Notes: a model not told the origin generated them from the letters alone. A DNA stretch of 64,000 nucleotides from Casp-actino8 sp001510455 (GCA_027592035.1 JAQCIK010000009.1:1-64000); one strand, 5' to 3'. Positions 26,077-36,810 are shown, counted from the stretch's first letter. Program-made: numbers and translations.

Positions 26077-26994
26077 ATGGCGCGACTGTGCGAAGGACGA
26101 GTGGCGATCGTGACCGGAGCCGGTCGAGGGATCGGTCGTGAGCATGCGCTGAGCCTGGCCGCTCAGGGCGCCAAGGTCGTCGTGAACGATCTCGGCGGTG
26201 GCGTCGACGGCTCGGGTGGTGACCGATCGCCGGCCGAGCAAGTGGTGGCCGAGATCGTGGCCATGGGCGGCGAAGCCGTCGCCAACGGCGACAGCGTGAG
26301 CGATTGGGCCGGAGCCGAGCGTCTCATTCGCACGGCGGTCGATGTCTTCGGCGATCTGCACGTCGTCGTCAACAATGCGGGAATCCTCCGCGATCGCATG
26401 CTTTTCTCGATGGCCGAGGAGGAGTGGGATGCCGTGATCAACGTCCACCTGAAGGGCACGTTCGCTCCCAGTCGCTTCGCCTGCTCCTACTGGCGTGAAC
26501 GTTCGAAGGCCGGTGAGTCGGTCGATGGACGCATCATCAACACGACGTCGGTGTCGGGAATCTACGGAAATGCAGGACAGACCAATTACGGCGCTGCGAA
26601 GGCCGGCATCGCCGCCTTCACCAACATCGCCGCCATCGAGATGGCGCGCTACGGCGTCACGGTGAACGCCGTCGCGCCAGTCGCGCTCACCCGGATGACC
26701 GAAGGTCTCGGACCGGCCCCCGAAACCGACGAGGACCGCGAACGTCGCTCTCCTCGTTGGATCGCTCCCATCGTCACCTGGTTGGCCTCGGCCGAAGCCA
26801 AGGCAGTCACTGGTCGCGTGTTCGAAGCGAGCGGTGACGTTCTCGCAGTGGCCGAAGGTTGGGTGCGTGGGCCGCGGACGGCACCCGTCGACGATCCGAC
26901 CGCACTCGGGCCCATCGTGGCCGATCTCTTGGCGTCCGCCCGCAAGAACTCGGGAATGAATGGCGAACCGGGCGGTTGGCCGCAACCCAAGTGA
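26077..26994 (+). CDS. SDR of the MFE-2 dehydrogenase type
   Basis: A 305-residue SDR with TGAGRGIG (13-20), NNAGILRDRML (~99-109) and catalytic Tyr171/Lys175 in YGAAK. It is close in pattern to the SDR at 8322-9215 and to the dehydrogenase domain of peroxisomal MFE-2, which oxidises (R)-3-hydroxyacyl-CoA. A strong ribosome site precedes the ATG. The MaoC-type hydratase starts 43 bases downstream, giving both MFE-2 activities as separate proteins. Confidence 0.9.
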   Translation: MARLCEGRVAIVTGAGRGIGREHALSLAAQGAKVVVNDLGGGVDGSGGDRSPAEQVVAEIVAMGGEAVANGDSVSDWAGAERLIRTAVDVFGDLHVVVNNAGILRDRMLFSMAEEEWDAVINVHLKGTFAPSRFACSYWRERSKAGESVDGRIINTTSVSGIYGNAGQTNYGAAKAGIAAFTNIAAIEMARYGVTVNAVAPVALTRMTEGLGPAPETDEDRERRSPRWIAPIVTWLASAEAKAVTGRVFEASGDVLAVAEGWVRGPRTAPVDDPTALGPIVADLLASARKNSGMNGEPGGWPQPK

Positions 26995-27037
26995 CGTTCA
27001 CTCGTACAAGTCGTTCATCAACGAAGGAGACAATGAC

Positions 27038-27889
27038 ATGCCGTTGAACCCAGAAGCCGTCGGAGCCACCGGAGACGTCCGCACGATCTCGTGGAACTCG
27101 AAGGACGCACTCCTGTACGCAGTGGGAATCGGAGCCGGTTCGGCCGACCTCCCGTTCTCCACTGAGAACACGTCGGGTGTCGATCAACTCGTGTACCCCA
27201 CTTTCGCCGTGGTGGCCGGTTCGGGAACGGCCTCCCCGGGCAAGAGCGCCATGGGGGAGATCGGAACTTTCAACTGGGCGATGCTCGTCCACGGTTCACA
27301 GGCCGTCACTCTCCATCGCCCCATCCCCGTCGAAGCCAATGCGACGACTCAGGACAAGGTCGTCGCCATGTACGACAAGGGTAAGGCCGCCGTCGTGGTG
27401 ACCGAGTCGGAGGTCAAGACGGCGGAGGGCGAACCGCTCTTCACGACTCGTTCGTCGGTGTTCATTCGCGGCGAAGGCGGTTGGGGCGGCGACCGCGGGC
27501 CGTCGGGTCCGCAGAACGAGCCGCCGGCCTCGGCCCCCGATCACGAGATCACTCTGCAGACGTCTCCCGACCAGGCGTTCGTCTACCGACTGTCGGGGGA
27601 TCGCAATCCGTTGCACACCGATCCCTCGTTCGCCGCCCTCGGCGGATTCGATCGACCGATCCTTCATGGTCTGTGCACCTACGGGTTCACCGGACGAGCG
27701 TTGCTGAAGGCTCTGTGCGACGACGACGTGAGTCGTTTCCACCACATCGAGGGACGCTTCTCGTCGCCGGTCATGCCCGGTGACGCACTCACCGTTCGCA
27801 TCTGGAAGACGTCGGCCGGCGAAGCCGTGTTCACCACCTCGGTGGCCGACAAGGCCGTGATCGATCAGGGTCTGGTCCGCTTCTCCTGA
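27038..27889 (+). CDS. MaoC-type enoyl-CoA hydratase 2
   Basis: A 283-residue double-hotdog protein. The hydratase-2 motif is at 183-196 (YRLSGDRNPLHTDP) with catalytic Asp188 and His193. An N-terminal half lacking that motif is typical of fused MaoC dehydratases. It hydrates trans-2-enoyl-CoA to the (R)-3-hydroxyacyl-CoA used by the upstream SDR. The ATG at 27038 has a GAAGGAGA ribosome site. It converges on nucS with a 3-base gap. Confidence 0.9.
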   Translation: MPLNPEAVGATGDVRTISWNSKDALLYAVGIGAGSADLPFSTENTSGVDQLVYPTFAVVAGSGTASPGKSAMGEIGTFNWAMLVHGSQAVTLHRPIPVEANATTQDKVVAMYDKGKAAVVVTESEVKTAEGEPLFTTRSSVFIRGEGGWGGDRGPSGPQNEPPASAPDHEITLQTSPDQAFVYRLSGDRNPLHTDPSFAALGGFDRPILHGLCTYGFTGRALLKALCDDDVSRFHHIEGRFSSPVMPGDALTVRIWKTSAGEAVFTTSVADKAVIDQGLVRFS

Positions 27890-27892
27890 TCG

Positions 27893-28552
27893 TCAGAACA
27901 GACGGAGTTCTTCGGGGCGACGGCCCCGAAGATCGTCGTAGTCCACTTCGACGCAAGTGATTCCGCGAGCCTCGGCGATCGTACGGGCTTGAGGTTTGAT
28001 CACTTGGGCCACGAAGATCCCTCGCAGATTGGTGAGTGCAGTGTCGGGTCGTAGTACCTCGAGGTACCGCGCCAACTGTTCGACGCCGTCGATCTCACCG
28101 CGGCGCTTGATCTCGACCGCGACGTAGTGGCCGTCCTCGTCGCGGCACATGAGGTCGACCGGCCCGATCGACGTGGGCCATTCGCGCCGTACGAGCGAGA
28201 GCCCGGGAACGATCGCATCCGGAAGGGCGGCGAGTAGTTCTTGCAAGTGTGACTCGACTCCGTCCTTCACGAGTCCGGGGTCGTCTCCGAGTTCGTGATC
28301 GGAGTCGTGAAAGATCTCGTGGAACGTGATGACGAGGGTTTCACCCTTCGGGTTACTGACCGTCCACGTGTCGCCTCGGTCGTCGACCGTGTTGGGCGCG
28401 TTCATCCAATTGAGTGGCTTGTACGCACCGCCATCGCTGTGGATCGCCACACAACCATCGGCCTTGACCATGACGAGGCGATTGGCCTCGGGCAATTGCG
28501 CGTCGAGTCGGCCTTGGTACTGAACGGAGCAGCGAGCGATGACGAGTCGCAT
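27893..28552 (-). CDS. nucS: Mismatch-specific endonuclease NucS
   Basis: A 219-residue protein matching NucS/EndoMS, which cuts both strands at DNA mismatches and provides non-canonical mismatch repair in actinobacteria lacking MutS/MutL. The nuclease core is visible: Asp133 (GPVDLMCRD), Glu147-x-Lys149 (VEIKRRG) and Gln159. The C-terminal end ...EELRLF resembles a sliding-clamp binding tail. TAGGGT lies nine bases before the ATG. Confidence 0.93.
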   Translation of the reverse strand: MRLVIARCSVQYQGRLDAQLPEANRLVMVKADGCVAIHSDGGAYKPLNWMNAPNTVDDRGDTWTVSNPKGETLVITFHEIFHDSDHELGDDPGLVKDGVESHLQELLAALPDAIVPGLSLVRREWPTSIGPVDLMCRDEDGHYVAVEIKRRGEIDGVEQLARYLEVLRPDTALTNLRGIFVAQVIKPQARTIAEARGITCVEVDYDDLRGRRPEELRLF

Positions 28553-28606
28553 GACGTCGTGACCCTAGTTGCGATCGGTGCCGCCGGGCATCTTCGTCGA
28601 CGTGGT

Positions 28607-30214
28607 TCAGCGACCGACGTGTTCGCGCATGCGCTTCTGGATGAGATCGCGACGGGCCTGAAGTTCTCGGTACGTGATTCGGTTGACGTCGTCTTCGAGT
28701 CCGAGGCTGGCCTTCACTCCTGTCATGTCGAACTCGACGGCATTCGGATCGACGCCCAGCTCGCGTCCGAGTCGTTCACCGTGTCGCTGGGCGAAGAGCA
28801 TCGAAATATTGGCGACCTCACCGAGGATGTCGAGTTCGGGGGCCAAGCGTGAGATGGCCCCGTCGAGGAACACCATGTTCTTCACGTAGAGCATGAGTTC
28901 CTTCGGAAGACGCGCTCCGTACCCGAGCAGCGCCTTCACGACCCGCTGAACCTCGGCGACCATTTCCTCGCCGGTGAGAGTGGTGGGGTCGATGGTGGCC
29001 TGATCGAGGCGTAGATCGGAGATGACCGCGGCCAGATCGGTGTCGGGGGGCAACGCACCCAGATCACGGAGAGCCGCCATCTGCCCGGTCATGTCGTTGG
29101 TCGTCGCACTGAGCATGAGACGCAGGAACGCCAACCGGCGCTCGTGCGAGAGTCGAGCGACGATGCCGAAGTCGAGCAATGCCGTGCGACCGTCGGGGAG
29201 AACGAAGAGATTGCCCCCATGGAGGTCGCCATGGAAGATGCCGTGGACCATGGCACCTTCCATGAAAGCGATCATCCCGGTGCGAATCACGGCCTCGGTG
29301 TCGATGCCGGCTTCCTTCATTCCGACGACGTCGTCGAAATTGAAGCCCGACAGTCGTTCCATGACGAGCACCCGACGAGTGACGAGATGGGGATGGGGGC
29401 GGGGTACGACGTAACCGTCCTGGCCGAGGTCTCGCAACGTGGCGGCGACGTCGATCATGTTGGAAGCTTCGAGTCGGAAGTCGAGTTCCTCGACGATCGT
29501 CTCGGCGAACAGTTCGACGAGAGCGGGTGGATTGGCGAGTGCGGCCACGGGAATCCGACCGACGAGGTGAGGAGCGATGTACGACATGACGCGCAGATCG
29601 CGTCGGACGAGATCTGCGACATCGGGTCGCTGCACCTTGACCACCACGTCCTCGCCGGTGCGAAGTCGAGCTGCGTGTACCTGAGCGATCGACGCCGCCG
29701 CCAACGGCGTTTCGTCGAACCACTCGAACACGTCGTCGAGACGGGCGCCCAAGTCGGTTTCCACGGTGAGACGTACGGTCGAGAAAGGTTCGGCGGGAAC
29801 ACGATCTCGGCAGAGTTTGAATTGATCGACCAGTTCCGATGGGAACAGCCCTTCACCCGATGAAATGATCTGACCCAACTTGATGTACGTGGGTCCGAGC
29901 GTCTCGACGGCGCGACGCAAGCGTGTCGAGAGGTCGGCTCGACTCGCCGATTGATCGGTGAAACGCCCTCGTTTCTTGGCGACGTACCACCCACCGAGGG
30001 CGCCCACGATGTGGCGACCGACAGTGATCACACGTGAACCGGGCGGGACCTTCCCGGCCCTTGTGAGCACAGGAACGTCGGCGCGAGCACGGCGTCGCAG
30101 TTCGTCGACGCCATGCGACCACGAGAGTTCGTTTCGATCGAGTGTCCAGGGACCGTGTTCGGTGAATGCACCCCAGACGAGGTCGTCGGTTTGCGTGTCG
30201 GGGGAAATGCTCAC
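28607..30214 (-). CDS. ABC1/UbiB-family atypical kinase
   Basis: A 535-residue protein with the family motifs: PTYIKLGQIIS (KxGQ), AAASIAQVHAARL (Ala-rich loop), VVVKVQRP (Lys), HGDLHGGNLF and LLDFGIV (metal-binding). Such proteins act as atypical ATPases/kinases in isoprenoid quinone metabolism. A C-terminal membrane helix pair, common in UbiB, is not evident. Start GTG 30214 with CAGACT six bases upstream. Confidence 0.88.
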   Translation of the reverse strand: MSISPDTQTDDLVWGAFTEHGPWTLDRNELSWSHGVDELRRRARADVPVLTRAGKVPPGSRVITVGRHIVGALGGWYVAKKRGRFTDQSASRADLSTRLRRAVETLGPTYIKLGQIISSGEGLFPSELVDQFKLCRDRVPAEPFSTVRLTVETDLGARLDDVFEWFDETPLAAASIAQVHAARLRTGEDVVVKVQRPDVADLVRRDLRVMSYIAPHLVGRIPVAALANPPALVELFAETIVEELDFRLEASNMIDVAATLRDLGQDGYVVPRPHPHLVTRRVLVMERLSGFNFDDVVGMKEAGIDTEAVIRTGMIAFMEGAMVHGIFHGDLHGGNLFVLPDGRTALLDFGIVARLSHERRLAFLRLMLSATTNDMTGQMAALRDLGALPPDTDLAAVISDLRLDQATIDPTTLTGEEMVAEVQRVVKALLGYGARLPKELMLYVKNMVFLDGAISRLAPELDILGEVANISMLFAQRHGERLGRELGVDPNAVEFDMTGVKASLGLEDDVNRITYRELQARRDLIQKRMREHVGR

Positions 30215-30220
30215 GTGACG

Positions 30221-30226
30221 AGTCTG
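30221..30226 (-). promoter_or_regulatory. CAGACT box of the ABC1 kinase gene
   Basis: GGCAGACT with CAGACT ending six bases before the GTG at 30214; the same octamer precedes the genes at 53398 and, as TGGCAGACT, 62652. Confidence 0.45.
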
Positions 30227-30275
30227 CCGGGGGTCTCGTTCGCTGTCGCATCGGACGCCTCGTCGATCGGGTGAC

Positions 30276-30281
30276 TATTGT
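30276..30281 (+). promoter_or_regulatory. Candidate -10 box of the PEP-mobile-domain gene
   Basis: TATTGT, with a leader of about 45 bases containing AAGGGGGAG before the ATG at 30330. Confidence 0.4.
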
Positions 30282-30329
30282 CCAGGGATCGTCGGGGTGC
30301 GGGGGTGTCCTGGCGGCGAAGGGGGAGCC

Positions 30330-31976
30330 ATGACCGTCGAACGTTGGATCACCGATTGGGATCCGAGCCCTCGTTTTCCGCTGTACACGCGAGCCAATGC
30401 CGGAGAAGTCCTTCCCGATCCGTGTAGTCCTTTGTGCTGGACGGTGGCGTGGGAGCCGGGCATTCTCATGGGCTGGCGCGACAGCCAGATCTCGGCCGGA
30501 ACCTGCGAGGAGAGCGAGGTCGATTCCCGACATCCTGAAGTCGTCGGACATTTCGGCGGCTACCTCTACATCAACGGCTCGATGGCCCGTCTCTTCGGGG
30601 TTCGAGGTCCGGGTCTCGGGCCCGAGATGATCGACGCCACGTACTTCGGCACTCATCCCGACGTCCCCCCGTACGTTGCCGAGCCATGGCACGAGAGCGA
30701 GGAGAACACGGCCAAGTTGGGCGCCTGGATGATGGGTGTGATGACAGCCGACGATCTCCCGATCCTTCGCGACGATCGCGACTTGGCGACGTCGGCTCGA
30801 GCCTCGCGCCCGAATCTCGCCGAACTCGACGAGGCGGCTCTGGTGGCACGGCTGACGTCGTTCACCCCTCTTTTGCGTCGGATGTTCGAGCACCACCTCC
30901 TGATGACCGCGGCCACGTCGATCGGTCCGGGTGCGCTCGGTGCGATCGCCGAAGCCTTGGGAGATCCGAGTCTCGTACTGACCCTCATCACCAGCATCGG
31001 TGACGTCGATTCGGCGGCTCCGAGCAATGCGATGTGGAAGCTGTCTCGACTCGACAGGTCGTCGGAGGAATACCGGGCCGGATTCGCAGCGTTCCTGGAG
31101 GAATTCGGCAGTCGCGGGCCCAACGAATGGGACATCCGATCGCACACTTGGGAGACCAAACCGGCCCTCGCTGAAGCTCTGATCGACGCCATGCGGGCTG
31201 CGCCCGACGACGAGAGTCCGTCGATTCGTAACGAGCGCAACACTCGGGCTCGTGAGGAAGCCGAGGCGACCGTGCGACAGGCTCTCGCCGGTCAGCCCGA
31301 GGTACTGGCTCAATTCGAGATGGCCTTGCGATCCGCTCATCTGCACTTGGCCGGACGCGAACGCGCCAAGACGAACATCATCAAGGTTCTGCACGAAGTG
31401 CGCATGGCGGCCCACGCGCTCGCGGCGCGCGCGGGCTACACGTCGTCCGAGATCTGCATGCTCCTCGCCGACGAGCTCGATGCCTTCGCGACGTCGCCCG
31501 ATGAGTTCCGTGCCCGTCTCGCCCAACGCGAGCGTCAATACCTCGAACTGTTCGAGCTCGAGCCGCCGTTCATCGTGAACGGAGTCGTTCCACCGCTGTC
31601 GAGCTGGGCGCGAAAGGGCTCGGCGCAGTCGGAATCGGTACGGCCCGGCGAGGTGCTGACAGGAATGTCGGGTGCCCCGGGTTCCTACACCGGTCGAGCC
31701 CGAGTCATCCTCGATCCTGCCGACCCGTTGGCCCTCGAACCCGGAGACGTTCTCGTGGCGCCGATCACCGATCCGGCGTGGACCCCTCTCTTCGTACCGG
31801 CCGGAGCCGTCGTGGTGAACGTCGGTGCCCTCGTCAGTCACGCCGTGATCGTGAGTCGCGAACTGGGGATTCCGTGTGTCGTGAGCGTGATCGACGCAAC
31901 CGAACGCATCCCCGACGGAGCCATCGTCACCGTCGACGGCGCGTCAGCGACCGTGACGGTGGTGTCGATTCCCTGA
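30330..31976 (+). CDS. Protein with a C-terminal PEP-utilising phosphohistidine domain
   Basis: A 548-residue protein. The last ~90 residues form the swivelling phosphohistidine domain of PEP synthases and rifampicin phosphotransferases: VGALVSHAVIVSRELGIPCV with the phosphoryl-carrying His504. The first ~430 residues are helical and lack the ATP-grasp domain of PEP synthase, so it cannot be a complete PEP synthase. It may cooperate with a separate ATP-grasp protein, but none is adjacent. ATG 30330 has a good ribosome site; the frame extends to 30297 without a better start. Confidence 0.78.
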   Translation: MTVERWITDWDPSPRFPLYTRANAGEVLPDPCSPLCWTVAWEPGILMGWRDSQISAGTCEESEVDSRHPEVVGHFGGYLYINGSMARLFGVRGPGLGPEMIDATYFGTHPDVPPYVAEPWHESEENTAKLGAWMMGVMTADDLPILRDDRDLATSARASRPNLAELDEAALVARLTSFTPLLRRMFEHHLLMTAATSIGPGALGAIAEALGDPSLVLTLITSIGDVDSAAPSNAMWKLSRLDRSSEEYRAGFAAFLEEFGSRGPNEWDIRSHTWETKPALAEALIDAMRAAPDDESPSIRNERNTRAREEAEATVRQALAGQPEVLAQFEMALRSAHLHLAGRERAKTNIIKVLHEVRMAAHALAARAGYTSSEICMLLADELDAFATSPDEFRARLAQRERQYLELFELEPPFIVNGVVPPLSSWARKGSAQSESVRPGEVLTGMSGAPGSYTGRARVILDPADPLALEPGDVLVAPITDPAWTPLFVPAGAVVVNVGALVSHAVIVSRELGIPCVVSVIDATERIPDGAIVTVDGASATVTVVSIP

Positions 31977-31985
31977 CCGCAGTTC

Positions 31986-33893
31986 TCAGTGCCCGGAGTG
32001 GACGTCGTCGCAGAGACGCTCCTCTCCGGCGACGATCTGACCTGCACCGACTCCCTCCAGAGCGGCGAACGGACCACAAGGGTGCGGGGTCAGCCATACA
32101 TGGATCATCGGATTCTCATGAAGTTTGATCCCCCGGATGCAGGGTCCGTTCTCAGAGGTGACTCCGACGACTCGAGCGGAACCGTGAATCATCGGGTCCC
32201 GGTCGAAGCACAAGTTGTTGTGGATGTGCCATTGGGTGAGTTTCCCGCCGACGTTGGGCACGGTGTCGAGTGTGTACTCGTCACCGAGCATGTACATCGC
32301 CGACACCAAAGTCTTGGTCGAGCTGCCGGATTCGACTCGGTACACGAGGCTTTCCGGGCGTAGTGGGTCGAGCTCGAAGTCGTCGTTGATGTATGTCCAG
32401 TTGATGTAGTGCTCGTAACCGCTCCCGCCGTCACCGATCGACGTGAAACCAGCTGCTTCTGCGACAGCGGGGTCCGAGAAGATCGGAAGCACCTTTCGTG
32501 TGAGGTACACGAGATCTTCGGCTCGTCGCTGCTCGTCGTCCGATACGCCTTCGAATCCGGACAGATCGATACGCGGATCTCCTGAGTCACGCAATGAAGC
32601 AAGATCGACCGAGTCGCCGGAGACCTCCGAGTGCGAATGAGCGCACATGTCGACTCGTTCGTCATCGGAGACGGCAGCACGTCCGGCACCTTCTCCTTCC
32701 AGCGCGGCGAACGGCCCGCACGGATGGGGAGCGATCCAGACATGGACCATGGCGATACCGAAGCCTCCCGGCGCCGACCCTTGCGGACAGTTCCCGTTCG
32801 AGTCGAACACCCCGGCGACGACGGACCGTCCGTCCGGGTTGGTCCGGAAACACAAGTTGTCGTGCACGTGCCACTGCATGAGAGGGCCGGCGAAGTCGAG
32901 AAGTTTCTGATCGTCGACAGGTAGTCCTGGTTCGGCCATGAACATCGCCGACACCAATGTTCGGGTCTGGCCTTCGACTTGGTACACCAACGACTCGGGA
33001 GCCGTGGGATCTAGGAAACGATCGTCGACGATGAGCTCCCGATTGATCAGATGTTCGAAGCCCGTCGACTCGTCGCCGATCGAGACCCAACCCTGCGACA
33101 CTGCTGTCTCGTAGTCGGACCACCGCGGGAGTTCGGTCTGTGTGAGAGCGATCAGTTCTCGGGCCCGGTCCTCCTGTTCAGGGGTCACGCCGGCCACCCC
33201 TGAAATGTCGAGGTCAGCCGCCGGATCGAAGGGGCGGGGCCATGCGAGAGTTGCATGGCCGCCGGTCGAATGGTCAGCGTTGTCCGACGACTCGGCCGAT
33301 GAGTGGTGATCGGACTCGAGGTGAGCATCGGTCGTCGACGCGTCCGCAAGCGAGGCGAGGTTCGAGGCGTCTGCCGAATCGTTGTGATCGTGCGAAGCAC
33401 TGTCAGTTCCTGCGGAATGATCGTCGCCGTGACGGTGCGTCGAGCCGTTCCAGAATCCAGCGGCTACCAACAGAGTGATTGCACCGAGCGACCAGGCAGT
33501 CGATCGGAATCGTGGGTTCGATTCCTCAGCCGGCGAATCGGAAGGGAGAATTGCGCAGAGGACGGCGGCCATCAGTGCAAGAAGCGCGGTGATCGAGTCG
33601 GCTATCTGCGGTGATTCGCGGGATTCGAGGCCTGGGAGCCAGGAAATTCCAGAGGTTTGAACTACCGCCCAGCCCGCAAATGCCATGGTATTGATGGTGA
33701 TCGTCGCTATCGATCCGACCCGATTCGGTCGGAGGATCAAGGCCAACCCGCCACCAACTTGGAGAATGGCAAGGGCGCCGAAGACGCGAGCCAACGATGG
33801 ATTCGCCGTGTGCATGCCGACCGCCATGGCATGGAGTGCCCCGGCGCCGATCGATGCGAAACCTGCTGTGCGGCGGAACGCGTTCCAATTCAT
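31986..33893 (-). CDS. Membrane protein with two His/Cys-rich repeat ectodomains, unknown family
   Basis: A 635-residue protein with three parts. Residues ~10-147 hold about five membrane helices. Residues ~150-213 are a His/Asp/Ser-rich spacer (HRHGDDH, HDHND, SDHHSS). Then come two copies of a ~200-residue domain, at ~225-420 and ~440-635. Each copy has SIGD..(S/T)G(F/Y)EH.IN, WH(V/I)H(D/N)NLCF (341-349; 555-563), a single Cys in a G(N/P)C turn, and HVW..PHPCGPFAALEG.GAG (384-404; 598-618). The conserved His and Cys suggest a metal-binding or redox extracytoplasmic domain. I do not recognise the family. TAGTTT lies six bases before the ATG. The 9-base gap to the convergent gene holds no terminator. 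Confidence 0.85.
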   Translation of the reverse strand: MNWNAFRRTAGFASIGAGALHAMAVGMHTANPSLARVFGALAILQVGGGLALILRPNRVGSIATITINTMAFAGWAVVQTSGISWLPGLESRESPQIADSITALLALMAAVLCAILPSDSPAEESNPRFRSTAWSLGAITLLVAAGFWNGSTHRHGDDHSAGTDSASHDHNDSADASNLASLADASTTDAHLESDHHSSAESSDNADHSTGGHATLAWPRPFDPAADLDISGVAGVTPEQEDRARELIALTQTELPRWSDYETAVSQGWVSIGDESTGFEHLINRELIVDDRFLDPTAPESLVYQVEGQTRTLVSAMFMAEPGLPVDDQKLLDFAGPLMQWHVHDNLCFRTNPDGRSVVAGVFDSNGNCPQGSAPGGFGIAMVHVWIAPHPCGPFAALEGEGAGRAAVSDDERVDMCAHSHSEVSGDSVDLASLRDSGDPRIDLSGFEGVSDDEQRRAEDLVYLTRKVLPIFSDPAVAEAAGFTSIGDGGSGYEHYINWTYINDDFELDPLRPESLVYRVESGSSTKTLVSAMYMLGDEYTLDTVPNVGGKLTQWHIHNNLCFDRDPMIHGSARVVGVTSENGPCIRGIKLHENPMIHVWLTPHPCGPFAALEGVGAGQIVAGEERLCDDVHSGH

Positions 33894-33899
33894 TCGTTG

Positions 33900-33905
33900 A
33901 AACTA
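33900..33905 (-). promoter_or_regulatory. -10-like box of the repeat-ectodomain gene
   Basis: TAGTTT on the minus strand, six bases before the ATG at 33893. Confidence 0.5.
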
Positions 33906-33963
33906 ACACGGAGGTTCGGAGGAGAAGTCGCAGGAAACTCGCGTTGCCGTCGTCGCAATCGAC

Positions 33964-34728
33964 TCACGCGCGCCTGAGTGATTCGAGTGCACGCTCCGCA
34001 AGTTCGCGCCGACACACGAGGAAATCGGGAAGCCACAGATCCGGTTGGTTGTACACGAGGGGTGAACCGTCGATTCGGCTCACGTGCAAGCCGGCCGCCG
34101 CCGCAACAGCGGCCGGTGCGGCGGTGTCCCATTGATACATGCCGCCGTCGTGAACGTAGACGTCGGCCTCACCCATGACGACCGCCATGGTCTTGGCTCC
34201 GGCCGAACCGAGTCGACCCACCAGGCAGTCGAGCGAACGGGCCACCGCCACGGCGGCGTACGTGTTGCGATTGCGCGACGTCACGAGGATCGGCTGCTCG
34301 CGTTCGTAGGGCGGGAGGACCTCGGGCGGATCGACGGCGAAAGTTCGTCCGAGTGACGGCATGGCGACGGCCGCCGCTGTGAGTTCGCCGCGTTCCCACA
34401 GGGCGATGTGCACCGCCCAGTCCCAGCGGGGTGGCTCGGCGAATTCGCTCGTTCCGTCGATCGGGTCGACGATCCACACTCGATCGGCCGACAGTCGACG
34501 TCGATCGTCGGTGCCCTCTTCGGAGAGAATCACATCGTCGGGTCGGGCCGATCGGAGAGCGTCGATGATGTACCGGTGTCCGGCCACGTCACCCTCGTCC
34601 TTCATGTCCCAGTAGTGGGTTCCGCGCGCGTCGAGTTCGTCCCGCAACCCGACGAGCATGACGCCGGCGTCGGTTGCCACACGGGTGGCGAGTTGTTGGT
34701 CGGTTTCGTCGATGGGTGAGGTGCTCAC
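33964..34728 (-). CDS. cysQ: 3'(2'),5'-bisphosphate nucleotidase / inositol monophosphatase family
   Basis: A 254-residue member of the Mg2+-dependent inositol monophosphatase fold: EEG at the first metal site, WIVDPIDGTSEFA (second motif) and QWDTAAPAAVAAAAG (C-terminal motif). The spacing fits actinobacterial CysQ, which removes the 3'-phosphate of PAP(S) in sulfate assimilation; inositol phosphate activity is also possible. The ATG overlaps the preceding gene by four bases. Confidence 0.8.
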   Translation of the reverse strand: MSTSPIDETDQQLATRVATDAGVMLVGLRDELDARGTHYWDMKDEGDVAGHRYIIDALRSARPDDVILSEEGTDDRRRLSADRVWIVDPIDGTSEFAEPPRWDWAVHIALWERGELTAAAVAMPSLGRTFAVDPPEVLPPYEREQPILVTSRNRNTYAAVAVARSLDCLVGRLGSAGAKTMAVVMGEADVYVHDGGMYQWDTAAPAAVAAAAGLHVSRIDGSPLVYNQPDLWLPDFLVCRRELAERALESLRRA

Positions 34729-35042
34729 GAACCTCGACCCAACTTGACCGACAGCCGTACGAGTTCGCGCACGCGATCCTCGTCGGCTCCGAGCTCCACG
34801 AGTTCCCTCACACGCATCTCCACGACTTCGGCGTCAGCATCGGCGAACACCGGGATCCGTCGAGTCGATGCGACGGCCGACGTGACGATCAGAACGATGG
34901 CCGTGATCGCACTCACCATGCCGATCGTGAGGACCCAGCCTTCGTTGTTGCCGTTGATCGACGTCACGATCAGTCCGACGATGGACGCCACGAAGACGAC
35001 GGCCGAAGCGATCCGAATTCCGGAGACGAGTGGAGTCCTCAT
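34725..35042 (-). CDS. Small membrane protein with two helices and a coiled tail
   Basis: A 105-residue protein: two membrane helices (about 8-28 and 37-60) and a charged helical tail (DADAEVVEMRVRELVELG...). The family is not recognised. The ATG at 35042 lies one base past the ettA stop, and its stop overlaps the cysQ start, so ettA, this gene and cysQ form one tightly coupled unit. Confidence 0.75.
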   Translation of the reverse strand: MRTPLVSGIRIASAVVFVASIVGLIVTSINGNNEGWVLTIGMVSAITAIVLIVTSAVASTRRIPVFADADAEVVEMRVRELVELGADEDRVRELVRLSVKLGRGS

Positions 35043-35043
35043 G

Positions 35044-36720
<1,677 letters not shown>

Positions 36721-36727
36721 TGGTGAG

Positions 36728-36733
36728 AGACTA
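36728..36733 (-). promoter_or_regulatory. -10-like box of the ettA unit
   Basis: TAGTCT on the minus strand, seven bases before the GTG at 36720. Confidence 0.5.
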
Positions 36734-36810
36734 GTGGTGCTCGCTCGGCTTCTGGCAGGCCATGACATCCACTCGAATCACGGTTTCACCACCCGTTGAT
36801 CCACGATTGG

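Noticed and set aside
29853..31841. 662-residue open frame antisense to the ABC1 kinase and PEP-mobile genes
   Set aside because: Arg/Gly/His-rich composition without motifs, and it spans two well-supported genes and their divergent promoters. Long antisense frames are common at this GC content.
36735..36768. In-frame ATG upstream of ettA as start
   Set aside because: The extension MSWPARSRASTT is not EttA-like, and the TAGTCT box lies downstream of it, before GTG 36720.
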